Made by a program: the position numbers and the translations under genes
NCBI RefSeq assembly: GCF_963576675.1
Contig: NC_088916.1
Coordinates: 86,755,501 to 86,819,500 of the forward strand
Reading direction: 5' to 3'
Origin: Euphorbia lathyris
Lineage: Eukaryota; Streptophyta; Magnoliopsida; Malpighiales; Euphorbiaceae
Length of the DNA: 64,000 nt
Notes under the pieces: generated by a model
What the model saw: only the letters and a program-made list of their open reading frames with translations
Database searches by the model: none
What the model was told of the DNA's origin: nothing
Part shown: piece after piece, positions 1 through 10,314 of the stretch
How positions within the stretch are numbered: position 1 is the first letter of the stretch
Layout of the letters: every line of letters starts with the position of its first letter

Positions 1-849
1 AATGTCATTGAATGGTGGTTCGTTGTGAATTGAAGACACATTTATCTTGCCGAGCTGTCTAGCAAGCTGTTCTACCTTGCTTGTCAATTTTGATACAACA
101 TCTTCATTTCCCGCTCTTTTTCCTTCACTTATGGAAGAGTACCAGTTGTAACTTGTGCTTACTACCCTCTCAATAAGGTCGTACAAGGCCTGAGGTTCCA
201 GATCTTCGGGATTTCCATTGGCAATAGATTCGATCTGGATCTTATAGATGTTGGTTACCCCATTGTAAAAGTTCTGCATTTGCATCCACATAGGAATGCC
301 ATGATTGGGTACTCTCCTTAGTAGTTCCTTGTACCTTTCCCATGCTTCGGCTAGTGATTCATCTTCTTCTTGCACGAAATGGGAAACCTCGTTTCTAAGC
401 TTAATGGCTTGTCGTGGTGGGAAATATTTCATTAAGAACGCACCAGCCATTTCTTTCCAAGTGGTGATCGTTCCTGGTTGCAAGCAGTTCAACCAAGTCT
501 TCGCTTTGTCCCTTAGGGAAAAAGGAAACAGCTTCAGTCTGATTACGTCGTCAGAAACGCCCCTGTTGGATCTGAACGTGTTGCACAGCATGATGAATTC
601 AAGAATATGCCCATTTGGATCTTCAGATTGGTATCCGTTGAACTGTACTGCGGCTTGTAACATTTGGATCATCGACGATTTCACTTCGAACATGTTGTTC
701 CCTTCGTTTGGCAACACGATACATGATGAATGTCCTTCTGTGGTTGGTCTTGAATAATCTCTGATTCGCATGACAGGAGGGTTGTTATTCTCCCCTTCTT
801 CTTCTTGGTTTGGTTGAACTGGTTGTTCGGGTGGTACCCTTCCAGCCAT
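1..849 (-). CDS. Ty3/gypsy gag polyprotein, N-terminal part, runs off the window
   Basis: Reading leftwards from the ATG at 847-849, one frame stays open for 283 codons to the window edge. The protein starts MAGRVPPEQP. Its middle part has the plant retrotransposon gag core (a stretch reading WLNCLQPGTITTWKEMAGAF, followed by KYFPP), which forms the capsid of the element's particle. The last visible residues (RQLGKINVSS) resemble the region before the zinc knuckle in Athila-like elements. The primer-binding site and LTR lie just upstream on the same strand, as expected for the 5' end of an element. No stop is visible in this part, so this copy may be young; pol would lie outside the window. 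Athila-like assignment is inferred from gag wording and the tRNA-Asp primer site. Confidence 0.85.
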   Translation of the reverse strand, partial: MAGRVPPEQPVQPNQEEEGENNNPPVMRIRDYSRPTTEGHSSCIVLPNEGNNMFEVKSSMIQMLQAAVQFNGYQSEDPNGHILEFIMLCNTFRSNRGVSDDVIRLKLFPFSLRDKAKTWLNCLQPGTITTWKEMAGAFLMKYFPPRQAIKLRNEVSHFVQEEDESLAEAWERYKELLRRVPNHGIPMWMQMQNFYNGVTNIYKIQIESIANGNPEDLEPQALYDLIERVVSTSYNWYSSISEGKRAGNEDVVSKLTSKVEQLARQLGKINVSSIHNEPPFNDI

Positions 850-1062
850 TCTTCTCTCTCTTTGTCGTTCTCTTTGTCGTGCACGTCGAGCTCCCGCTCT
901 GTTTCATCTACACGTTCTCTCTAATTCGAGATCGATAGGAAAAACAGGAGGTCAAGCTCTGCGCATAAATTGATAAAGATTCCTTCTGGCTGCACTATTT
1001 AGCAACCAAATTAAAAACACCTTGTTTCACAGAAAAGTTCGTATAAACTTTGTTGCTTTCAA

Positions 1063-1080
1063 TCCCCGACAACGGCGCCA
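1063..1080 (-). other. Primer-binding site, tRNA-Asp type
   Basis: On the minus strand this reads TGGCGCCGTTGTCGGGGA, one base away from the complement of the plant tRNA-Asp 3' end that primes Athila/Tat-type gypsy elements. It lies a few bases inside the LTR and about 210 bp upstream of the gag ATG. Confidence 0.85.
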
Positions 1081-1086
1081 AAAACT

Positions 1087-1992
1087 TGTTGTCCTAAAAT
1101 GAGACTCTAGCAAGTGCACTAGATACAAGTAATAAAATGATAAGTCCAGTATCGTATCCACAGGGATTGAGAATCAAAGTTTACAAGAAATACTTTGTAA
1201 AACAAGGTGTGTGTGTGTGTCAATTCTTTAATTTGAGAGGTTTTGTTCAAACATAAACAAGATCAGATCTTTAGTTGATTTCAAAGAGTACTTAATGATA
1301 GAAAAGGGCAGAACAGGTCAAGCACAGCAGAACATGTCACTTTCAGTCTCTAAACATCCTATTTATTCATGAATGAAGTAAAGTGATGCCAAGGTCTCTG
1401 TTTTGATGCTCACTTAAGTCAACTCTCGTGTGTTCTTAAGATTCTAAGACGTACTGCAACCTTAAGCGTCCCCAAAGTTGGTTCTTTCTTGCATTACGAT
1501 CTAAACAACATTTCTCTAAAGAAAACCCTTGATGCAACCTCCTGACATCTCTGTTTCGGGGTTGAATGATTGACTAATGGTTCCGTGAAGATGAAAGCAG
1601 TGTCCTATCATGCATCTAACACTAACATACATGCATTTAGCAATGGAGTTAAGGATTTGTCAAGCACATCATAATATATCAACATTCATTCATAAATAAG
1701 ATTAAAAGAAGACTTACATAACCGGCCCTAACTGGCCAAACCCATTCAAAACGACTACTCACTCATAGTGAAGAGTGAATAGCCACCATTAATTCCATAG
1801 ACCTCCATTGGAGGCGTCATCGTCCTAAGAGAGCTTCGCCTCTCTTCAAAAGTTCTAACTAAAACTGATTGTCTCCAAAAGTAAAAAGGTGTCCCTTTTC
1901 CTTCCCTCGACTACGTCTATATATAGGAAGAAAAACGAACCATGCCACAAAATATTACAAAATAAGATTGTTTTTCCTACTGCTACCTAACA
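1087..1992 (-). repeat. 5' LTR of the Athila-like gypsy element
   Basis: The inner edge, next to the primer site, is TGTTGTCC on the plus strand. A matching outer edge CCTAACA at 1986-1992 would give TGTT/AACA termini. A TATA-like TATATATAG motif (minus strand) lies near 1917-1928. The outer edge is uncertain: this leaves a short U3, and similar sequence could continue to about 2240. The partner LTR is outside the window, so no target-site duplication can be checked. No coding potential; it contains a short GT microsatellite near 1206-1220. Confidence 0.6.
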
Positions 1993-2392
1993 CTAGGGAA
2001 TGATTAAAATTAAGTTGACCCTTGAACACTCAAGGGGTGATCCGTCTTATCATCATGTTGCTTTCCTGCCTTTCCTGCAACTGCTGCCATGCCGCACCCA
2101 TCACTTGTCTAATCACTATCCTTCATCGGGTACACAGCGAAAATCCGCTGGATCAAAGGGCGTTCAACTCCTTACGGTTTGTTGCAAAACAGGCTGTGTT
2201 ATCGCCCATTTTGACTTGATCAATACAATCTGCATAAAACACTTATAAGTCCATGTATTTCGGAATATTTTGCCTGAAACGCACATAAAATGTTATTAGA
2301 ATGCTGTTTAATTATAGTCATATTCATGCCCAACAGGTACACTACATGGTTTCCCATAAGGTACATTATCGTTTGCCGTAAGTTCATTATTT

Positions 2393-2483
2393 GAAATTTT
2401 AAGTGAATGATGAACCAAAAAAGTTTCCTGAAATCAAAAGTTTCCTGAAATTTTAAGTGAATGATGAACCAAAAAAGTTTCCT
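2393..2483. repeat. 54-bp tandem duplication at the 5' edge of the copia relic
   Basis: The 37-bp segment beginning GAAATTTTAAGTGAATGATG occurs at 2393 and again at 2447. The second copy runs into the copia reading frame, so the duplication probably arose inside the element. Nothing else is recognised between 1993 and 2392. Confidence 0.75.
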
Positions 2484-3417
2484 CAAACACTATCTGGTTA
2501 CTCAGGGTTTCCATGCTTGTCAGTCCGATACATCGTTGTTTGTTCATATTACTCCCACATCTATTATCTATATCCTTGTGTATGTGGATGATTTAATTAT
2601 CACAGGTACTAATGCAGCCATGATTCAACAATTCATCACACAACTACATCAAATTTTTGCACTCAAAGATCTTGGCAATCTAAACTTTTTCCTGGGCTTA
2701 CAAATCAGTCGAAATTCAAAAGGTCTAACTCTGTCTCAGCAAAGCTATATTCATGATATTCTCAATCGTAACAACATGACTTCCGCTGCTGCAATTTCCA
2801 CTCCAGCTGATCCTAATTCTCGACTCACTCGTCACGGTGAACCTTTTCATGATCCGAAACTGTTTTGTCAGGTTGTCGGTTCTCTTCAATATGCCACAAT
2901 CACTCGTCCTAACATTGCCTATGCTGTCAACCGGGTTTGCCAATATATGCACTCCCCAACCACTCTTCATTGGCAGGAGGTTAAAAGAATTTTGAGGTAC
3001 TTGAATGGCACGTTACATCACTGCTTACATTTCACACCAACAAAGGCAACATCTCTTCTTGCTTATTCTGATGCCGGCTGGGTCTCCGATGTCGATGACA
3101 GCAGATCTCAATACGGTTTTGCTATTTTTCATGGTTCCAATCTTATCAGTTGGACTTCTCGTAAACAACGAGTTGTTGCACGCTCCAGTACTGAAGCAGA
3201 GTACCGTTCACTTGCCTACACTGCAGCTGAGTTGTTGTGGCTTAAACAACTTGTATCTGATCTTCATGCTCCTCTCAATCAGCCGCCCTTACTGCTGTGT
3301 GACAATGTCGGTGCAATTTTCATGAGCAAAAACCCGGTCATCAGTACCCGGTCTAAACACATTGCACTGGACTTTCATTTCATAAGGGAACCAGTTGCAT
3401 CAGTTCCACTTTTGTAG
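2461..3417 (+). pseudogene. Ty1/copia reverse transcriptase C-terminus and RNase H, truncated
   Basis: A 318-codon open frame carries the end of a copia reverse transcriptase with the catalytic YVDD box at about residues 41-44, the SLQYATITRPNIAYAVN motif, and an RNase H domain with DAGW and SSTEAEY. These enzymes copy element RNA into DNA in the cytoplasmic particle. Gag, protease, integrase and the RT fingers are missing on the left. On the right the frame ends shortly after the RNase H motif ending SKHIALDFHF, before the usual final segment of the polyprotein. The start used here is just the first Met after a tandem duplication, not a natural start. This is a dead fragment with an unusually intact frame. 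Confidence 0.9.
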
Positions 3418-3443
3418 GAACTAATATGAAACGTTCAAATACC

Positions 3444-3632
3444 TGTTACCTAGTGTTATGCAACCTGTTAGTGTAATGCCTTGTAATTAGGAATTAGTTT
3501 TTGCTTCTGTTATCATATTGCTGTATATATATCCCTGCAATTGGGTATTTGAGATATACAAAAATTACAGAGAACCTTCTCTCCCATAAACTCAAAAGAT
3601 CCAAGAGCTAAGCTGCTATGGTTTTTGAAAAT
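3444..3632 (+). repeat. Copia 3' LTR remnant
   Basis: Directly downstream of the copia frame, the sequence from TGTTACCTAGTG has a TATA-like run (GTATATATATCC near 3523) and a typical R-region (GAGATATACAAAAATTACAGAG). The right edge is placed where minus-strand LINE coding sequence resumes at about 3633. Neither edge is confirmed by a second LTR. Confidence 0.45.
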
Positions 3633-3930
3633 AACGCCCGCCCCAGCCATACCAGGCCCACAAAGCTGATCCATCCGTGTTCACTTTGATCCATCATATT
3701 AGGGACCAATGCACTTCCATAATATTTGGGGCTCTCGGTAATCTACTTTGAGTATGTAACTGATGGAAAACATACTGATCCGTGGACGAGTTAAGAGTGT
3801 AGCCTTTGCTAATACCATTGGATTCTGGAGTCATTTTCGAAAGTAGTCGCATCATGAAGAATAAATTCCAAACATTCCTATTGAAAAAAGAGTCATTTAT
3901 TGTCTTCCATAAAATCCAAGGCAAACTAGA
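3633..3930 (-). pseudogene. LINE ORF2 fragment: region before and start of RNase H
   Basis: The minus strand encodes a stretch with LPWILWKTINDSFFN, resembling the tryptophan-rich sequence after the zf-RVT domain of plant L1 elements, and then, beyond an in-frame stop, WIKVNTDGSA, the first strand of the RNase H domain. Coding similarity ends abruptly at the copia LTR edge, so the copia fragment probably landed in or recombined with this LINE relic. Confidence 0.6.
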
Positions 3931-4029
3931 ATGATGCTATAAAATAGAGTTGAGAAATGGCACAAGAACAGTGCGCAAAATTGCATGTCTTTTCAATTGG
4001 GCTATACCCGGTCTCTGTTCGTAGCAACG

Positions 4030-4189
4030 TTAGCTAAGATAGTAGATGGCTTGTTCGTACCGGTTTGCATTTTCTTGGACAAAGTAAGCATCCAATCGAC
4101 TCGTCATCTGCCCATATGTATAACTTGACGTACCCTCTCTTAGTGGCATCAAAACATGTGCATTTGTTTGCCATAGTTTTAAGGTACAA
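4030..4189 (-). pseudogene. Gypsy RT-RNase H fragment with a frameshift
   Basis: Two overlapping minus frames together resemble the RNase H entry of Ty3/gypsy polyproteins: one frame reads VKLYIWADDESIGCLL and the other QENANRYEQAIYYLS. The switch of frame in mid-motif marks a decayed copy. It is about 160 bp long and bounded on the right by the LINE poly(A) tract. Confidence 0.55.
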
Positions 4190-4735
4190 CTTTTTTTTTT
4201 TTTTGTTGACAAAAAGAAGGTAAAATTTATTCATCATCAAAAAGAGCATTACAAATAAAAGGAGGGAAATTATCCCAAGCCCTGGGATCACATAAAGAAC
4301 GTGTCGCTAGAGTATGAGTAACACGATTCAATCAGCTAAGTCCTTTTAGCAGGGCTTTACAATCACCGACAAGGAAACCAAAGGACGAGTCCGAATCATT
4401 TGGACTATGAAAAGTGTAAACCCCTTATCTTTGAGCCAACTAAGGGCTTTGCCAAATCTAAGGCACTCAGCTAGTAACGAGTCTCTCGGCCTGAGAAAAA
4501 AACCCATTTTTTCTGCTAAAAAGTCAGCAGAATCTCGCACTATAGCACCAAAGCAAATGAATTCAGAACCTGTCGAATTGCAGCATCAAAATTACATCTA
4601 ATACACACTGCCGACGACACAATCCAACAAGATGATGCAGTAGAGAAGTGATGGTTGTAGGTATCAGCACATTTCAGAGCCTTCTGCCAACTATTAAGGA
4701 AACTTGTTGCCTTCGGAAAAAACCACACCTACAGG
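4190..4735 (-). pseudogene. 3' end of an L1-type LINE: RNase H domain and poly(A)
   Basis: Read on the minus strand with frame changes, this piece contains CIRCNFDAAI, DSADFLAEKMG, ALSWLKDKGF and finally NRVTHTLA with DPRAWDNFPPFICNALF, the order of motifs in the plant LINE-type RNase H (RVT_3) domain. A short 3' untranslated stretch and a poly(A) run (poly-T at about 4190-4204 on the plus strand) follow. At least one frameshift and one stop are present. The 5' part of the LINE is absent. Confidence 0.75.
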
Positions 4736-4883
4736 AAAAGACAAATTTTTCTAAACCTTAATGTTTTTGGGAAAAACCTAATATAGTTTCAAACTTATAA
4801 AACATTACAATTTTAGATCCAACTTTTAGCAAAAACAAGTGGAACTTCTGATCATCTTTTCTCAAGAACAAAATCTTAAATTT

Positions 4884-5020
4884 GTGGTGAAGCTCTTAGC
4901 GTAGTGGTTGAGAGCTTACCTATGACTAGGAAGGTTATGAGTTCGAATCACATCTGGGTATGATGTGGATTTTTCTTTCTTCTTTATAATGTAAGCGCAT
5001 TGTGCTTAAATTTTTAGAAA
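4884..5020 (+). mobile_element. tRNA-derived SINE with intact target-site duplication
   Basis: The unit has a pol III A-box-like TAGCGTAGTGG about 14 bp from its 5' end and a B-box-like GAGTTCGAATC about 50 bp further on, the internal promoter of a tRNA-derived SINE. It ends in a T-rich then A-rich tail. A perfect 14-bp direct repeat, AAAATCTTAAATTT, flanks it at 4870-4883 and 5021-5034. The body is not a foldable tRNA gene. The intact duplication suggests a fairly recent insertion. Confidence 0.85.
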
Positions 5021-5056
5021 AAAATCTTAAATTTCCACAGTTTATTATTATTATTA

Positions 5057-5303
5057 GGCCTAATACACAAATAACCCTCGAAACTTGTCCAAATGTTGCA
5101 ACTGCCCCCCTCAACTTTCAATTGTAACAACTTACCCCTTAAACTTGTTCAATTGTAAAACATAACCCCAAGTTGGAAACTTTTTTACCCCGTACTTGAA
5201 GCAACAATTAGACAAGTTTGAGGGGTAAATTGTTACAATTGAAAGTTGGAGGGGACAGTTGCAACATTTGAACAAGTTTATGGGGTTATTTGTGTATTAA
5301 ACC
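5057..5303. mobile_element. Foldback MITE, Mutator-like
   Basis: The two halves are near-complete inverted repeats: the left end starts GGCCTAATACACAAATAACCC and the right end is its near-perfect reverse complement ending GTGTATTAAACC. Nine-base flanks TTATTATTA occur on both sides (5048-5056, 5304-5312), though the flank is low-complexity. No coding sequence. Confidence 0.7.
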
Positions 5304-5680
5304 TTATTATTATTATAAATGAATAGTTTTTACATAAACTTCTTTTTGTTTTAGACAATGAAATGTTTTTATTTATTTTTTGTTAGATTCCATTTTGGTA
5401 AGTTGAGCAACATTTTGTTAAAAGTTTATTAAGCCTAATATCTTTAATTCAGCTGTTATTTTTATCTAATTCACCCATATATATATATATGTATTTTTTT
5501 TTATCTAATACACATTTACATATATAATTTTTTTATCTAATTCACGTGTGTGTATATATATACATTTGAAGCACTCAATTCATGGTTTCTGAGTTATATT
5601 CTAAAACTGTGTCACAAATGCATTTTCAATTCTACAACCCTACAAACTCATCTCTATAGCTGATAAAATAAATTCTCATA
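5304..5680. other. AT-rich intergenic stretch
   Basis: TA-repeat and T-rich sequence downstream of the F-box gene's stop codon; nothing is recognised beyond a likely 3' untranslated region immediately right of it. Confidence 0.6.
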
Positions 5681-7233
5681 CTATTCATAATCTGTAAATT
5701 CTTCATCATGGTCCTCGTCGGTTGTAAATTCTTCATCATCGTCCTCGTCACTGTAAGAATCAACTAAAGGGTCATAGAAAAACTCCAAATTCAGACACTT
5801 ATCGAAAACATCAGCTTTGAGTATCACATTCCAACACCCTGCAATGTTGAGACGAGAAAGGCCTGTGCAGTTAGTAAGTATGGCATCAAGACCCAATTTT
5901 GTAAAAGACCCACAACACATCTCAAGTTTCTTTAGACCCGACATTGTATTTGCTATCACCATAGCCTCACTATTATCAACTTTCTTAAACATGGCATATC
6001 TCCAGTTTCTTCTCAGATCAATTAGGGCTTCACAATTGTTCCCAAATTCTCCAATCCCTTTGCTAGTGATATTCAAACAAAAACTAATGTCTAAAACACT
6101 TAAATTCACTAGTGAATTAGCATGTCTTTCCACCATTTTGAAAGTCACTTCACTCATTGGAATTTTTAGCACCTTCAAGTTTGTGCCCCTAGAAATACAG
6201 AAAACAGATAGATTCATGTAAGTAAATCAAATGTTTATATTCAAGAGAAAGAAATGAATCTACAAAGTCAAAATCTAATTTTTCCTTATTAGACAAATGT
6301 TAATTTTCAGCACTTCACTCATTGGAATTTTCAGCACCTTTAGATTTCCTCCTACAGATACAAAAAACATGAAACATATAGATAGATTCATGTATGGAAA
6401 TAAAATTTTGATGTTCAAGAGAAAGAAAAGAATTTATAAAATCAAAATCTAATTTTTCCTTATTAGACAAGTGTTAATTTTCAGCACTTCACTCATTGGA
6501 ATTTTAAGCACCTTTAGGTTTTCCCCCTCCAGATACAGAAAACATAAAACATATAGATAGATTCATGTATGTAAATCAAATGTTGATGTTCAAGACAAAG
6601 AAAAGAATCTATAAAGTCAAAATTTATTTTTCCCTTATTAGGAAATAACTTTAATTGAAAGATGAAACATAAGGAAAGTCTACAATTTCCAAAAATTGGT
6701 TTAAATCTATTCTTTTTCAACATTAAAGCAAATGAACAATCCATTGGCTATCTTTAAAATTCAAATTGATTTTTCTTGACAATCATAATATCAATAAAAA
6801 TATCTCAAATCAAAGAAACCATTTTTAAACATTCAAACAACACAGAAAATAGGAAAATATTTGTAATCAATTACCAGTTAGCAGCATAAACGAAGCCACG
6901 ATTTCCAAGCTTGGTAGTGGAGAGCAACTGAAATGAACCTCTATTGCGCTTCATAAGCTTAATGGCCACCCTATCAACATCTTCTGTAGAACGGTCCTGT
7001 TTCTGGCACCAGCCTTGAATGTTGATTTCAGACCAACAATAAGGTCCTAAAACACATGCTAGCCAATTTTTGCAGACTAATGAAACCAGTCCTACCCTTT
7101 CTTCAATCGATATTCGGACGAGTATGAAAGCTAGTATATCTGGATTCAGATCCTCCCACAGGGGTGACGAAGATGAAGACCTTTTGGACATCTTAACATT
7201 ATTTTCTTTCTTCTCCACACCCAAATTTGCCAT
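5681..7233 (-). CDS. F-box/LRR protein, SKIP19-like, two exons
   Basis: Exon 1 (7233-6875) encodes an N-terminal F-box: WEDLNPDILAFILVRISIEE with VSLVCKNWLACVLGPYCW after it. Exon 2 (6188-5681) encodes leucine-rich repeats (NLSVLDISFCLNITSKGIGE, LSRLNIAGCW) and an acidic tail rich in Glu/Asp. Splicing CTG|GTAATT to TTTCTAG|GGGC joins the exons in frame as NW-GTNLKVLK, giving 288 residues, the usual size of SKIP19-like F-box proteins. These act as substrate receptors of SCF ubiquitin ligases through SKP1. A TATA box lies about 60 bp upstream of the ATG. No stop or frameshift is visible. The intron carries extra tandem copies of its own 3' end. Another in-frame Met lies 14 codons downstream. 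A damaged paralogue lies at 44-49.8 kb. Confidence 0.85.
6150..6640. repeat. Tandem triplication spanning the intron 3' end and exon 2 start
   Basis: Three copies of a 160-175 bp unit begin at about 6150, 6311 and 6485, each starting CACTTCACTCATTGGAATTT. The first copy contains the acceptor and first codons of exon 2; the other two lie in the intron and are diverged. The paralogous pseudogene intron has a single copy. Confidence 0.85.
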
Positions 7234-7293
7234 TACAACTGAAATTCAGAAACAACTTTTGTCTTGAGGAGCCTCTTTCTATTCCTCCCCTCC

Positions 7294-7301
7294 TTTTTAT
7301 A
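7294..7301 (-). promoter_or_regulatory. TATA box of the F-box gene
   Basis: Minus-strand TATAAAAA lies about 60 bp upstream of the ATG at 7233, a normal plant spacing. Confidence 0.55.
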
Positions 7302-7940
7302 CACATACTACAACCCTATCAAGGGTATTTTGGATATTTTTGTGATTATTAAGGGGTAAATTTTATATTTAACTTGAGAGCTCCACTAAAATAAAATTTG
7401 AGTGTTATTAAATAGCAAAACACATTTCTCAATTATTAAACTTTTTTTAGGTATTCTATTTAGTCACTCATTTTTATCATTATTTTATGATATTTTTAGT
7501 CATCAGTTCAACTCTAGTAATCACATAAACCTAGTCGATGATATATACACATTTTTTTAAAATTATTAAACACTGATTTTGGTTCGATTTAACGGAATAT
7601 GTTTTTATTAAAACTTACTTGGTAATCCAAATCTAAAATATTATAAAATATTGATCTACTTGAACTGAAAATATAAAATAGCCAACTAAAGTTTATTTCA
7701 ATTATAAGAGGGATTTAAATAACAGTTTTAACATACATTAGGAATCTAATCGATGATTTTAAATAATTGGAAACCTAATTGAGTTTTAATATATAGATTG
7801 ATGACCTAATTGATGGTTTTAAAAGGCAAAATCTAATACGACTTTTAAGCTATAGTTTAGGGGTTGAATTTAAAAATAGAAAGGTTTAATTGACTAAAAA
7901 AATATCCGACCATTGAAGTTTATCTGTTGTAGTGACGGCA
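7302..7940. other. Intergenic AT-rich sequence
   Basis: Short repeated phrases such as AACCTAATTGA suggest a decayed repeat (about 7560-7910), but no element ends or coding sequence are recognised. Confidence 0.5.
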
Positions 7941-9172
7941 AATACACGTTTTAGGGTTTTTTGGGTGTTTTAGTTTTAATTTTTTCAGTATATTAAGTGT
8001 TATAAACTTTAAATTGACGAGCTTATATATTAAAGTCAACTATTAATTAATTAATTACGTCAATAACTAAGATTAATGGTTGAAATTCATCAATTAAGTA
8101 AAAAATGTGAAAATAACTCGTAGAAAAAAACAATAAAAAGACCGTGAAAATAACTAAATCAGATTTTTGTGGTCCTAAACAGCCAAATTTGGACAAAAGA
8201 GGGTGGGGGCCACAACCTTACTGTGTGTTTTGACTGTTGGTCCATTTCTGATGGGATAAGTGGAACGAAACCCTTAAAGAAATCCTAATTTTGAAATTGA
8301 CACTTTTTTCGACCTAACTATTTTGATCTCGAATTAACCCTAATTAAAGTGTCCAACCAAATTTGATTTAGATTGAGTTGATGCTACTATATATCCATAG
8401 GATTAATCAATTGATCAGAACCCGAATATGTAAATACACGTTTTAAGATTTTTCAGGTGCTTTCATTTTTTTTGGTATATTAAATGCTCTAAAATTAAAA
8501 GTGGCGATGTTATTACCTTAAAGTCATACATTAAATAATTAATTAGGTCAAAAATAAGATTAATGGTTGAAATTCATTAATCAGGTCAAAAAAGTCAAAA
8601 ATAATTCGTAGAAAAAACAATAAAAAGCCCATGCAAATCATTAAATCGCATTTTGAGATCCTAACCCGTCGAATTTGTCTAAAAGAGGGTGGGACTCATA
8701 GTTTTGCTATGGATTTTGACCGTTGGCCCATTTCCGAATGGATTACGGGTACGAAACACTAAAACAAATAGTAAACCCTAATTTTGAGACTTGACATTTT
8801 TTTGACGTAATTATTTTGATCACGAATTAACCCTAATTAAAGTTCCCAACCAAATTTGATTTTGGATTTAATTGATCCTACTATATATCTAGGGGATTAA
8901 TCAAAGAATAAATTGATCCGGACAAAATATATAAATACACATTTTAGGGTTTTTCGGTATATTAAGTGCTCTAAAATTAAAAGTGGCGAGCTTGTTAGAT
9001 TAAAGTCAACCATTAATTAATTAATTAGATGAAAAACTAAGATTAATGGTTGGAATTTATTAATTAGGTCAAAAAAGTGAAAAATCTTTCTTAGAAAAAA
9101 ACCCGACCGAAAATCACTAAATCGTATTTTTGAGGTCTTAAAAAAGGGTGGGACCCATAGTCTTCTATAGTT
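7941..9172. repeat. Tandem repeat with about 500-bp period, two and a half copies
   Basis: Units begin with AATACACGTTTTA or AATACACATTTTA at 7941, 8432 and 8933 and share long blocks, including TTAATTAATTA, AAGATTAATGGTTG and AAAAGAGGGTGGG. The third unit stops near 9172. Units have diverged by substitutions and indels. No coding potential. Confidence 0.85.
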
Positions 9173-10314
9173 TCTTTTTATGCTTTTCTTTTGGATGATT
9201 GTAAATATCATCTTCTTTCTTTTAATGACGTTGTTATTTCTTATGTTAGTCTCTCTACGAATAGGGTCGCTCACTAGCTAGTTGTTGTAGCCTATTATAT
9301 CCAAGAGCTTATAGGTCAATCCAATGGACCTCCTTATTATTCTATTTAATACCATACTTTATATCTTCATTTTCTAGTGTTCGCCAGTACTATTTTCTTC
9401 TCTCCTCACTCAGGGTAAGGATCCTCACGTTGTCGCGGAGAATATTTGGAAAAGTAACAACTTAAAAGTATGTGACCAACTTTAACCGTTAAATTTGATT
9501 CTCTCGCCCAAAAAATTTAATAAAATCAATCCATGAAAAACCAAAAATTACAAAAATGGCATCATTTTGTATAAAAAAATTATTTTAACAAAACATAACT
9601 ATAGATATTCACGGAAAAATATACACGATGGAAGAATCTTCACGGAGCGGATATAGTAATCCTTATCCCCATCACCATTTTGGCTTTGGTGAGAAATTGT
9701 CTCCCGTGCCCATCCCTATCATTAATTTATCCCTAATGTTTCACTTATTACTAATCTGCATCGGGTTGGAAACAAGTAGTTTTTTTATCATGCCCGATTA
9801 CCATCCCTACATACAAATTGAGTGATAACGAAATTCGTGAATGCACAGAGTGCTCCATTAATAACACCTGAAATTGACACAATTTCAAACATCAGTGTAA
9901 ATTGGCTCAACTAACATTAATGATATTATTATGTCAGTAACGACGTTAGAGGTAAAATTACTTTTGCTAGACAATATTAAAAGTATTTTTTGCACTTTAT
10001 ATATATACATATAATCTTATTCACTATTATGAAAAAACATTATTTTTGCTCCATTCTCGACATGTGCTATGCCATGAGTCAATTCTCATTATGGCGATAT
10101 ATGTTTTGGTGACATTGCGAATAAACATTGTTAAAAAGTTAATTAATTAATAGATTAATACATTTTTTGTCCTTATACTTGTACTCAAAATATTGGATCT
10201 CAAAGCTGGAACATAATAAACATGAGAAATAAATTGATGCTCTCCATTCTTCAATTTGATAAGAATGTCAACCAGCCCATTTTTATTCATCTACACCTCG
10301 TAACCTTTCTCCAA
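9173..10314. other. Intergenic stretch without recognised features
   Basis: AT-rich sequence with a few short open frames (for example 9628-9825) that show no domain, codon bias or partner exons. Nothing is supported here. Confidence 0.5.

Noticed and set aside
2000..2248. Small cysteine/histidine-rich protein frames
   Set aside because: Two overlapping frames within or next to the gypsy LTR, no conserved pattern.
4884..5020. tRNA gene
   Set aside because: A- and B-box motifs are present but no acceptor stem or anticodon arm can be formed, and the target duplication shows it is a SINE.
9628..9825. 65-codon gene
   Set aside because: No start context, domain or neighbouring exon; the surrounding sequence is repeat debris.
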